NCBI RefSeq assembly: GCF_001188955.3
Contig: NZ_JPRF03000076.1
Location: 248,001 to 312,000, forward strand
Origin: Kitasatospora aureofaciens
GTDB taxonomy: Bacteria; Actinomycetota; Actinomycetes; Streptomycetales; Streptomycetaceae
DNA: 64,000 nucleotides
Direction of reading: 5' to 3'
Part shown: positions 17,451-24,372 of the stretch, in pieces
Position numbering within the stretch: position 1 is the stretch's first letter
Layout: every line of letters begins with the position of its first letter
Notes under the pieces: model-generated
What the model was told of the DNA's origin: nothing
The model's input: the letters and a program-made list of their open reading frames with translations, nothing else
Databases searched by the model: none
Translations under genes and position numbers: made by a program

Positions 17451-17474
17451 ATGAACTTTGTGTGCGCCTGCTGA
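17451..17474 (+). CDS. Putative leader peptide MNFVCAC in the cold-shock leader
   Basis: ATG AAC TTT GTG TGC GCC TGC TGA encodes MNFVCAC, with two cysteine codons near the end. The stop codon sits just past the left arm of the downstream terminator stem, so a ribosome translating or stalled on the last codons would physically prevent that stem from forming. There is no strong Shine-Dalgarno (TAGTGG upstream), so translation is unproven. Position and overlap follow the logic of amino-acid or ribosome-sensing attenuators. Confidence 0.5.
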   Translation: MNFVCAC

Positions 17475-17494
17475 TGTTTCGCAGGCGCCTTTTT
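17464..17494 (+). terminator. Intrinsic terminator/attenuator inside the cold-shock leader
   Basis: Stem GCGCCTGC/GCAGGCGC (8 bp, 17464-17471 with 17481-17488), 9-base loop, followed by C and TTTTT. A U-tract terminator is unusual in such GC-rich DNA. It lies about 95 bases before the cold-shock start codon, so it must be read through for expression. The left arm is also the coding sequence of the leader peptide. Confidence 0.8.
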
Positions 17495-17587
17495 GTTTCC
17501 CGGCTCTTCCCCGGGTGGGTGCTCATCGCGGCGACTCGAAGTCCGCGCTGTGCGGGTTTCGGACAGCCCCTTGAAGGAGATTCTTTT

Positions 17588-17791
17588 ATGGCTAATGGCA
17601 CTGTGAAGTGGTTCAACGCGGAAAAGGGCTTCGGCTTCATCGAGCAGGAGGGTGGCGGCGCTGACGTGTTCGCCCACTACTCGAACATCAACGCCAACGG
17701 CTTCCGTGAGCTGCTCGAGGGCCAGAAGGTCGAGTTCGACGTCACGCAGGGCCAGAAGGGCCCGCAGGCCGAGAACATTCGTCCGCTGTAG
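17588..17791 (+). CDS. Cold-shock protein (CspA family)
   Basis: ATG 17588 follows GAAGGAGA by seven bases. 67 residues, the standard length. [20 protein letters not shown] carries RNP1 (KGFGFI) and 'DVFAHYSNI' carries RNP2 (VFAHY); '[18 protein letters not shown]' is the usual end. It is a single OB-fold binding single-stranded RNA/DNA and acts as an RNA chaperone in the cytoplasm. The following gene is a DEAD-box helicase, a common pairing for RNA remodelling at low temperature. The leader contains an apparent attenuator. Confidence 0.95.
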   Translation: MANGTVKWFNAEKGFGFIEQEGGGADVFAHYSNINANGFRELLEGQKVEFDVTQGQKGPQAENIRPL

Positions 17792-17818
17792 TTTTTTGCC
17801 ACGGCACCCGCCTGGTAG

Positions 17819-17863
17819 CGAGGGGCCCGCACCGCGTACATGATGCCCGGTGCGGGCCCCTCG
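17819..17863 (+). terminator. Hairpin terminator after the cold-shock gene
   Basis: CGAGGGGCCCGCACCG pairs perfectly over 16 bp with CGGTGCGGGCCCCTCG, with a 13-base loop. It starts 27 bases after the stop codon. There is no long T-run, as is usual in actinomycetes. Confidence 0.85.
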
Positions 17864-18161
17864 GCATTGCGCCACGATGCACATCCCCGGCCGTTCAGGC
17901 CCCCTGGCTCCGCCACCGGCGGCCATCCCCACGCGAGACGTCCCGCGCCGCGTCCGGATCGGCGCCCTGCCGTGACACCCACGGTTCGAGGATCTTCGCT
18001 CCTTGCCTTCGCGGTGAGCGCGGACCTGAGGTGACGTGCCGCACGGTTTCAACCGTCCACGCCCCGCCCTCTCCATACTTTCGGCCCGTTCCTCGCGATC
18101 TCCTGCCGGCGCCCCGCGCTGCGGAGCCGCCTCGTGACGCGCCGCCCCAGGAAGGTTTCCC

Positions 18162-19709
18162 ATGAACCGCTCCAGTCGCTCCCCGTACCGCAACACCAAC
18201 TCCCGCTCCTCGGGCTCCGCCCGCTCCGGAAATTCCTACGGATCCCGCTCCGGCGGCAGCTCCTTCTACGGCGACCGGCCCGCCGTCGGCCGCAACTCCC
18301 GTCAGGGCTCCCCCCTGCAGGGCGAGTTCGCGATGCCGGTGAGCACCACCCCGGCGCTGCCGGCCGTCGAAGCGTTCGACGAGCTGGACATGCCGGAGGC
18401 GCTGCTGTCGGTGCTGACCCGGCAGGGCGTCACCGCGCCGTTCCCGATCCAGGCCGCCACGCTGCCGAACTCGCTGGCCGGACGTGACGTCCTCGGACGA
18501 GGCCGCACCGGCTCCGGCAAGACCATCGCGTTCGGCCTCGCTGTGCTGGCCCGCACCGCGGGCCGGCGCGCGGAGCCGCGCCGCCCGCTGGCCCTCGTGC
18601 TGGTTCCCACCCGCGAGCTCGCACAGCAGGTCACCGACGCCCTCACCCCGTTCGCCCACGCACTGCGGCTGCGCATGGCGGCCGTGGTCGGCGGGATGTC
18701 GATCGGACGCCAGGCCCACGCCCTGAACCAAGGGGCCGAGGTCGTGGTCGCCACCCCCGGTCGCCTCAAGGACCTGATCCAGCGCGGTGACTGCCAGCTG
18801 GACGAGGTCGGCATCACGGTCCTCGACGAGGCCGACCAGATGGCCGACATGGGCTTCCTGCCGCAGGTCACCGAGCTCCTCGACCAGGTCGCCGAGGGCG
18901 GCCAGACGATGCTGTTCTCCGCCACCCTGGACCGCAACGTCGACCGCCTGGTCCGGCGGTTCCTGAAGGATCCGGTCACCCACTCGGTGGACCCGTCCGC
19001 AGGCGCGGTCAGCACGATGGAGCACCACGTGCTGCACGTGCAGAACTCCGACAAGGCCGCCACGATCGCACACATCGCCTCCCGCGAGGGTGGCGTGATC
19101 ATGTTCACCGACACCAAGCACGGCGCCGACCGCCTGGTGGAGGACCTGCTCGCCAACGGGGTGAAGGCAGCCGCCCTGCACGGCGGCAAGTCCCAGCCGC
19201 AGCGCACCCGCACCCTGGAGCAGTTCCGCACCGGTCAGGTCACCGCGTTGATCGCGACCAACGTCGCTGCCCGGGGCATCCACGTCGACGGCCTCGACCT
19301 AGTCGTCAACCTCGACCCGCCGAGCGACCACAAGGACTACCTGCACCGCGGTGGGCGCACGGCCCGCGCCGGTGAGTCCGGCACCGTCGTCACCCTGGTG
19401 CTGCCCAACCAGCGCCGCGCGATGGCCCGCATGATGGCCACGGCCGCCATCACCCCCGTCACCACCCGCGTGAGCGCCGGTGACGATGACCTGGCGCGCA
19501 TCACCGGCGCTCGGGTGCCCACGGGCATCCCGACCGTGATCGCCGTCCCCGTCGTCGAACGCCCCCGCCGCAGCGCGTCCACGAGCCGCGGGCGCCGCGG
19601 CCGCCCGCCCCACGCGGGAGTCGACACCCGCGCTACCGCCACGGGCCGCGACAGCAAGGGCTCCTCCGGCCGCCGCCGGGCACCGCGCCGTGTCGCCCTC
19701 GCCGCTTAG
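18162..19709 (+). CDS. DEAD-box RNA helicase
   Basis: ATG 18162 follows AGGAAGG. 515 residues. A low-complexity Ser/Arg/Gly/Asn N-terminus (residues 1-50) precedes the helicase core. Q-motif region 'FDELDMPEALLSVL...GVTAPFPIQAATLP'; motif I GRGRTGSGKT; Ia PTRELAQQV; Ib TPGRL; II DEAD ('VLDEADQMADMGF'); III SAT; IV 'VIMFTDTKHGADRL'; V 'ATNVAARGIHVDGLDLVVNLD'; VI HRGGRTARAG. The C-terminus (about 430-515) is basic with SRGRRGRPP-type repeats likely to bind RNA. It is RhlE/CsdA-like and cytoplasmic. It is downstream of the cold-shock gene but separated by a terminator and 300 bases, so it probably has its own promoter. Confidence 0.93.
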   Translation: MNRSSRSPYRNTNSRSSGSARSGNSYGSRSGGSSFYGDRPAVGRNSRQGSPLQGEFAMPVSTTPALPAVEAFDELDMPEALLSVLTRQGVTAPFPIQAATLPNSLAGRDVLGRGRTGSGKTIAFGLAVLARTAGRRAEPRRPLALVLVPTRELAQQVTDALTPFAHALRLRMAAVVGGMSIGRQAHALNQGAEVVVATPGRLKDLIQRGDCQLDEVGITVLDEADQMADMGFLPQVTELLDQVAEGGQTMLFSATLDRNVDRLVRRFLKDPVTHSVDPSAGAVSTMEHHVLHVQNSDKAATIAHIASREGGVIMFTDTKHGADRLVEDLLANGVKAAALHGGKSQPQRTRTLEQFRTGQVTALIATNVAARGIHVDGLDLVVNLDPPSDHKDYLHRGGRTARAGESGTVVTLVLPNQRRAMARMMATAAITPVTTRVSAGDDDLARITGARVPTGIPTVIAVPVVERPRRSASTSRGRRGRPPHAGVDTRATATGRDSKGSSGRRRAPRRVALAA

Positions 19710-19867
19710 CGCGTACGTGGGGGCCGGGACTGCCGCCGTGGTCCCGGCTCCACCGCTCACCAAGCGAACAGCATTCTCGGCCCGCTCCGGCGCACTTGCC
19801 GGCCGTCCCACCGTCAGCGTTCTGCCTACCGTCGGTCCCGGCGGTGGATACGCGAAGGAGTCTGCCC

Positions 19868-20248
19868 ATGACCATTACCCTCGAACGTACCGAGACCGCC
19901 GCCACGGTCGGCGACCTCATGACATGCCCTGAGCTGCAGGTCAGTGACGACGTCATGGTCGACATGGCGATGGACATCCTGCAGAGCTCCGGCGTCGACC
20001 ACCTCCTGGTTCGCGACGACGACGGCCGCTGTGCGGGGCTGCTGACGCGCCTGCACCTCGCGCCGTTCCAGGCCCGCTCCTGGTACACCGAGCGGACCCC
20101 GGTGCGCGACATCGTCCTCGACCGCGCCCCGTTCGCCACCGCCGACATGCCCGCAGACGCGGCGGCTGCTGCCATGCGCGCCCGAGGCCTGGACGTCTGG
20201 CCGGTGGTGGACCATGACGGCCACGCAATCGGCCTACTCAGCTTCTAG
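19868..20248 (+). CDS. CBS-domain protein
   Basis: ATG 19868 seven bases after AAGGAG. 126 residues formed by two CBS motifs: 'TVGDLMTCPELQVSDDVMVDMAMDIL...VDHLLVRDDDGRCAGLLTR' and 'TPVRDIVLDRAPFATADMPADAAAAAMRARGLDVWPVVDHDGHAIGLLS'. CBS pairs bind adenine nucleotides or related ligands and regulate partners. No effector domain is fused. It follows the helicase on the same strand at 158 bases. The csp-helicase-CBS order suggests a stress-response block but the ligand is unknown. Confidence 0.88.
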   Translation: MTITLERTETAATVGDLMTCPELQVSDDVMVDMAMDILQSSGVDHLLVRDDDGRCAGLLTRLHLAPFQARSWYTERTPVRDIVLDRAPFATADMPADAAAAAMRARGLDVWPVVDHDGHAIGLLSF

Positions 20249-20620
20249 GACCGTCCCGCCGGCGCCGACGCGCCGGCCATCGGCCTGTCCGCTCGCAGTA
20301 TCCCTCACCGCTGCTTTCGGCCCCGTGTCCCGCCAGGGGAGGCCCTCCGGGCAGTGGACGCGCAGGTCGGTGCGGCCTCACACGACCCCCGGAATCCCGC
20401 GGCCCGGAAGCGGCTTCCGCAGGGGTGGAACTCACACAGCGCCTGGTCGGCGCCGGGGCGGTGCAGCAGGGCCGCGACCGGTGCGGCAGGTGCCGCGCGG
20501 CCGGAACGGTGCGCGACGGTCGTCCGGTGCACCAGAGCGGGGACTCGTCTCCGGGGCGGCCGGCGGTGCGCGGCTGTCGCCCACCGCGGGCCGGTCTCGT
20601 CGCCCTGGCGGGTGGGCGGG
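20249..20620. other. Convergent intergenic region
   Basis: About 370 bases between the CBS gene and the leftward MerR gene. No supported ORF or RNA gene. It must contain both terminators, but I see no single dominant hairpin. Confidence 0.4.
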
Positions 20621-20971
20621 TCAGGTGTCGGCGGCGGGTTCCTGGCCGTGCTGGGAGGAGCGCAGTTGCTCGTTGATGCGCAGCGCTTCTTCGAGTTGGT
20701 CTTCGAGGATGATGATGCGGCAGGCGGCGTCGATGGCGGTGCCCTGGTCGACGAGGTCGCGGGCGCGCATCGCGATCCGTAGCTGGTAGCGGGAGTAGCG
20801 GCGGTGTCCGCCCTCCGAGCGCAGCGGTGTGATGAGGCCATGCTCGCCGAGGGAGCGCAGGAAGCCGGGGGTGGTGCCGGTCATCTCGGCGGCGCGGCCC
20901 ATGGTGTAGGCGGGGTAGTCGTCGTCGTCGAGGGAGTCGGGGGTGTGCGGTCGGATGGTTGCTGTGGTCAC
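20621..20971 (-). CDS. MerR-family transcriptional regulator
   Basis: GTG 20971 preceded by AGAGGT. The frame extends further upstream but loses coding character. 116 residues. The MerR winged-helix DNA-binding domain spans about residues 20-90: 'YTMGRAAEMTGTTPGFLRSLGEHGLITPLRSEGGHRRYSRYQLRIAMRARDLVD' (key positions Y-M-GRAAEMTG, GGHRRY). It is followed by a short helix 'IILEDQLEEALRINEQL' instead of a ligand-binding domain, so it may act as a small dimeric regulator. Convergent with the csp-helicase-CBS block. A long GC hairpin lies in its 5' region. Confidence 0.85.
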   Translation of the reverse strand: MTTATIRPHTPDSLDDDDYPAYTMGRAAEMTGTTPGFLRSLGEHGLITPLRSEGGHRRYSRYQLRIAMRARDLVDQGTAIDAACRIIILEDQLEEALRINEQLRSSQHGQEPAADT

Positions 20972-21006
20972 TGCACCTCTTCTTGTTGTGTCGGTGGACG
21001 CGCTGA

Positions 21007-21040
21007 GGGGCCCCGGGGCCGTTTCGGCTCCCGGGGCCCC
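21007..21040. repeat. Strong inverted repeat upstream of the MerR gene
   Basis: GGGGCCCCGGG (21007-21017) pairs with CCCGGGGCCCC (21030-21040). It lies 36 bases upstream of the MerR start on the minus strand, in its probable 5' untranslated region. It could be a structured leader, an operator, or the terminator of something now lost. Confidence 0.65.
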
Positions 21041-21250
21041 GAAGGGTTTTACACCATCTGTCGGCCCTGTGGCCGGCTTCCTTGTGTCCGCCTCGCCCCG
21101 GGGGTGGAGGCGTGCGGGGATCGCGTATGCGTGACCGGAAACCACCGTCCTTGCCTTGGGGGTCTTCGGAATCCGCCCGGTTGATGCTTCACGGGCCGGG
21201 CGATCCTGATGGCGCTCTGTCCCCTCCGTTCATCCTCTGTACTGACCGAA

Positions 21251-21348
21251 TTACTGCGAACTGCGGGTACTTCCAACTTCCGGGTACTGCGACCTGCTGA
21301 ACTGCTGGTACTGCGAACTGCGTGGTAGTGCCAACTATCCGGTACTGC
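21251..21348. repeat. Degenerate 17-bp repeat array, consensus GGTACTGCGAACTGC
   Basis: Copies starting with GGTAC/GGTAG occur at 21266, 21283, 21307, 21324 and 21341, mostly 17 bases apart (one spacing of 24). The best matching units read GGTACTGCGAACTGC. Weaker related units continue to about 21560 (GGTATTGCCTGAC, GGTAATGCACTTGCC). Regular spacing suggests a protein-binding array or iteron-like origin remnant, but no replication gene is adjacent. Confidence 0.55.
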
Positions 21349-21352
21349 TGTG

Positions 21353-21386
21353 GCGGTCCTTGCGGTCCTTGCGGTCCTTGCGGTCC
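21353..21386. repeat. Tandem 9-bp repeat GCGGTCCTT, 3.7 copies
   Basis: Three perfect copies and a partial fourth (GCGGTC C) directly adjacent to the 17-bp array. Length divisible by three, but no coding frame is supported here. Confidence 0.85.
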
Positions 21387-21564
21387 GCCGGTTCCGGCGG
21401 CCAGCCCCGTGGCCCGTCCTGCTCAACCACTCGGCCTGGAGCCCCGCTGCCGGACTCCCAGTACGCGCGCCGGCAGCCTGGCGCCTTCACTGGGATACCG
21501 CGTACTGCGACTGCCGGTATTGCCTGACTCGACGTCACCTGCTGGTAATGCACTTGCCGAACTC

Positions 21565-21790
21565 GGTACCGCTCGGTAGCGGCCCCTGATGCCTGCGGGC
21601 CACCTGGCCCGGTCGCCAGTCCCGTCGCCGTCCTGCACCTGCTGTGGCTCCGTGACTCCGTGACCGGGCCGCCTTTTGCGTCACCTTCTTCACGCCCACC
21701 TGCCCGGCGTGTCCTGCTGAACTGCGGTACCGCTCGGTGGCGATCCCTGATGTCTGCGGGCCGCCAGGCCCGGCTGCCGACCCTGTCGCC
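21565..21790. repeat. Two 65-bp imperfect direct repeats
   Basis: Copies at 21565-21629 and 21726-21790, both starting GGTACCGCTCGGT(A/G)GCG and sharing CCTGATG(C/T)CTGCGGGCC and GTCGCC at the end. Most bases agree with scattered substitutions and no gaps. They are 161 bases apart. Confidence 0.7.
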
Positions 21791-22060
21791 TTGATGGACC
21801 ATCCCTGGCTTCAGGACCCTGCAACCGTTCCTATCTGCGAACTTCTGTCCTGCTGCCCGCCAGTTCATGTCTGGCGGGTACCACTTGACCTCGTCTACGA
21901 GAGAAACACTAACTACGGTGCGCGGCAATGTCTACTCTGGCTGGCATAGATTTTTCGATGCCGGTCGGGGAGGTATTCTGCGCCCCGCACAGGGCGGGGC
22001 GGTCGGCCGCCGCAGTCGCGCCAGGGCGGAGGACGCCGCACAAGGCGGCCAGGAGGACGA

Positions 22061-22303
22061 GTGAGAAGGAGGCGAGCGCTGGAAGCGCGGCAAACCGCGC
22101 GGCAGGTGCGCACCCCCGACCCGCATACACAGGCGTCGCTTGTGGCGGCCATCGCCGAAGCCGTCCGCGACCGGGACGAGCGGGTCCTCCGCCGGCTGCT
22201 GGCCTGCTTCGCCGAGCAGGCCGCCATCGCGGACCTGCCCGCCCTGCGCGATGCCATCGACACCACCGGGCAGCACGATGGCCGCCCGCCGGAGACCCGA
22301 TAG
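22061..22303 (+). CDS. Small hypothetical helical protein
   Basis: GTG 22061 is preceded by AGGAGG at four bases. 80 residues, 'ARQVRTPDPHTQASLVAAIAEAVRDRDERVLRRLLACFAEQAAIADLPALRDAIDT', predicted all-helical with a basic N-terminus. No motif or family recognised. It follows the repeat-rich stretch and precedes fragments of two other genes. The good ribosome site and even composition favour a real gene. Confidence 0.5.
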   Translation: MRRRRALEARQTARQVRTPDPHTQASLVAAIAEAVRDRDERVLRRLLACFAEQAAIADLPALRDAIDTTGQHDGRPPETR

Positions 22304-22435
22304 GCCGAGCCGGGTCGCCGCACTCCCGCGCAGCGGCCGAGATCATGGACACGGGTGCAGGCGGCCCGGATGAGGCGCTCAGGGACCACCACTGAGCGCC
22401 GGCAGCGGGCCGACCCGCGGGCGGGGTGCGTCCTC

Positions 22436-22631
22436 TCACCGGGCCCGGGAGTGTGTCACCGGTGTCCCGTGGGTCGGCCCGGCGGGCGGGGTGCGCAGCG
22501 CGAGGACGGCGATGTCGTCGCGGCCGTCGCCGAGGTGGGCGTCGGCCAGGGTCCGGCACAGGTCTTCGAGGGGCAGAGCGGCCTGGGCGGCGGCGACCTG
22601 GGCAAGGGCGGTGAGGCCGGCGTCCAGGGGG
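22436..22631 (-). pseudogene. C-terminal remnant of a SpoIIE/PP2C-type phosphatase
   Basis: The minus-strand frame reads 'LDAGLTALAQVAAAQAALPLEDLCRTLADAHLGDGRDDIAVLALRTP', the last helices and DD motif of a SpoIIE phosphatase domain. The GDGRDDIAVL segment aligns with 'PADDVALLIART' of the complete enzyme at 8512-10956, though the sequence differs. It ends abruptly near 22631, where unrelated sequence on the other strand begins. The catalytic core is missing. Confidence 0.65.
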
Positions 22632-22644
22632 ACGGCGGGGGCGC

Positions 22645-22886
22645 TCGACCGGACCCTCCAGATCATGCGTACGGACCCCGACCGGGCCTGGCGCGCGGCT
22701 GAGATCGCCAAGCAGCTGGGCCTCTCCAGCCACCGCGGCGTCAGCGCCGCACTCGGCCGCTCGGTCAAGGAGGGCATGCTCCTCAAGCCAGCCCCCGTGA
22801 CCTACATCCTTGCACCCGACTGGGCCCCGCCCGACCAGCAAGAACCGCTACACGAAGCGGACTTGCAACCTGCGGATTCACGTTAA
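22645..22886 (+). pseudogene. C-terminal remnant of a winged-helix protein
   Basis: Plus-strand frame ends 'IMRTDPDRAWRAAEIAKQLGLSSHRGVSAALGRSVKEGMLLKPAPVTYILAPDW' then a short tail and stop at 22886. The pattern is a winged helix as seen at the end of actinomycete regulators that guard against spacer-type nucleotide signals. Upstream coding sequence is replaced by the antisense phosphatase remnant, and no start with a ribosome site is present. The parent protein is unknown. Confidence 0.45.
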
Positions 22887-23249
22887 CTACGCGGCATTGG
22901 AGTACTTGCGTGGTGCTGGCACTGCTGTGGCTCTCCTTACGCCTGGACCGTAACCCAGGCTTCAAGGACTCCACGAAGATCAGTGCAGCTCAGCGGCCCC
23001 ACCAGGGAGCAGGTGTGCTCCGCCTCGGCCGCTGCTGTGGGCCTGCTCCCAGGGCATCACCAGTCAGGTCAGGCATCCCGTGGCGGCGGTTCGCTTGCCC
23101 GCCGGCTCACGCAACACCTCGAAGCGGGCGCACGGCCAGGACAACCGCCGGACCGTGTTGCCCGATCCGCGCCCGGTCGGGGAGAAGGGCCACTGTCAGG
23201 GCCGCGTCGGTGTCCTTCCGGGGTGCGGTCTACTCAGAGGGCGGCGCGG
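22887..23249. other. Unassigned stretch
   Basis: About 360 bases without a supported gene. Plus-strand frames near 23080-23300 are Arg/Gly-rich. GCGGC-rich tandem-like sequence at 23262-23275 overlaps the end of the next gene. I see no RNA gene. Confidence 0.4.
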
Positions 23250-23645
23250 TCATCGGCGGCGGCGGCCGCCGCCGATGTGGCGGTCGTTGGCCAGTGCGGT
23301 CAGCGGGCCGTACTCACAGGCGAGCTGATTCCACGTCAGAACCTCGCCACAGCGGGCCGGGAACGTCTTCGGGTCGAACTCGGGCATGGTCCAGGTGCCG
23401 GTGCCCCGGTCCCGCAGCCACAGGTCCCCGTCACCGTCGACCACAGTCGGCGGGGCCGGTACGGGATCGGCCTGATCGATGGGATCCCAGGTGACCCGGC
23501 CGGGGTGGGAGACGCGGCGCAGCTCGGTGGTGGCCAGCCGTGCGGCCAAGTCGCGGGTGGACTCTTCGGTGTCCTTGACCGACGCGAGCCGGTATGCGTC
23601 GTCGAGGACGGGCAGGGCTGGATTCTGGCTGCGCTTGGAACTCAT
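23250..23645 (-). CDS. Hypothetical protein, 131 residues
   Basis: ATG 23645 is ten bases after GGAGG. MSSKRSQNPALPVLDDAYRL opens a soluble protein with 'ESTRDLAARLATTELRRVSHPGRVTW' and a beta-rich centre 'PPTVVDGDGDLWLRDRGTGTW' followed by 'ALANDRHIGGGRRRR'. The GDLWLRD.GTG pattern resembles small WW-like tryptophan motifs in actinomycete proteins of unknown function. The Arg-rich end falls in a GCC repeat and may reflect decay of the true C-terminus. No function assigned. Confidence 0.5.
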   Translation of the reverse strand: MSSKRSQNPALPVLDDAYRLASVKDTEESTRDLAARLATTELRRVSHPGRVTWDPIDQADPVPAPPTVVDGDGDLWLRDRGTGTWTMPEFDPKTFPARCGEVLTWNQLACEYGPLTALANDRHIGGGRRRR

Positions 23646-23940
23646 ACGCTGGCTACCTCCGTAGGGGGCGCCACATCCGTTATGGCACCCCGTGTAGGAA
23701 CACGGTATCCGAGGCTGGAGCCGTGCCGGTCTCTACCACCGTTCAGGTGGAGGAGACCGGGGCGGTGGGGCCTGGTGGTGAGCCGGTCCCGGACATGGCG
23801 CAGCCGCGGTGGTTCGGGGTGATGGCGATCCCTGAAAACGGCCACCCGGATACAGGTGTTGCCGGACCTGCTCACCTTGATTCCCCGCCGGTGCCGTGTG
23901 GAAGGGTTGGCGTCCGCCCTCCCACAGGCGGGATCGGTCG

Positions 23941-24188
23941 CTACGCCCGTGGGACCGCGGTGTTGCTCCGGCGGACGCGGGTGGTGGTGCGGCCGTAGAG
24001 GCGGGTGCCGAGGGTGCGCCACAGAACCCGGGCGGGGCGGGCATATGCGACAGGAACAGCTGGCGTTCCTGTGCGGTCGCGTCCTCGAGGATCGCGCCGA
24101 GGAAGATCACGAGCTTGGTCTTGGGGACGCTGCGGCGTCCGCGTTCGCCGACCTCGGTCCATTCGCGCGGTGCGATGTGGTCGGCCAT
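23941..24188 (-). pseudogene. Hemerythrin-domain protein, C-terminal remnant with frameshift
   Basis: From 24188 the frame reads MADHIAPREWTEVGERGRRS, 'PKTKLVIFLGAILEDATAQERQLFLSHMPAP'. It is then out of phase, and the next frame continues 'ARPARVLWRTLGTRLYGRTTTRVR'. Together these match the C-terminal segment of actinomycete hemerythrin HHE proteins (EHI.PEEW..VG..G......LGAILEDAT..ER..FL..MP.P.R.LWRT.G...Y). The iron-binding helices at the N-terminus are absent and a one-base shift lies near 24040. Non-functional. Confidence 0.65.
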
Positions 24189-24372
24189 CAGGGGAAGGCA
24201 GTTCGGCTGTTTTCCCGGCTGGTGCCGGGGCAGCAGTCGACAAAGGGGAATTTCGGGGTCATTCCGTCCGGCGGCCTATTATCGGTTCCTGGGCCTGTGG
24301 ACCTGATCCCCGGCTCACCAGGTACGGAGAGGCGTCACCCGGCCTGCTGCCGATGCGTACCCGAGGAAACAC

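Larger units (their letters stand above)
17420..17587 (+). promoter_or_regulatory. Promoter -10 and structured leader of the cold-shock gene
   Basis: TAGAGT at 17420-17425 is a plausible -10 box; no convincing -35 is seen at 17-19 bases. The 160-base leader contains, in order, a seven-codon ORF (17451-17474), an intrinsic terminator overlapping its end (17464-17494), a GTCCG...CGGAC hairpin near 17549-17572, and the cold-shock Shine-Dalgarno GAAGGAGA. This order suggests transcriptional attenuation. Confidence 0.6.
20972..22060. other. Gene-free, repeat-rich stretch of about 1.1 kb
   Basis: No convincing gene on either strand. The stretch is less GC-rich than its neighbours and carries three kinds of repeats, annotated separately: a degenerate 17-bp array (21251-21348), a 9-bp tandem repeat (21353-21386) and two 65-bp copies (21565-21629, 21726-21790). 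A long minus-strand open frame across it translates the 9-bp repeat as DRKDRKDRKD and has no family features. Confidence 0.5.

Noticed and set aside
21251-21386. CRISPR array
   Set aside because: Repeats are short, degenerate and closely spaced with no unique spacers, and no cas genes are present.
21335-21928. 197-codon minus-strand frame with DRKDRKDRKD
   Set aside because: The motif is just the translated 9-bp tandem repeat, and no homologous domain or ribosome site was seen.
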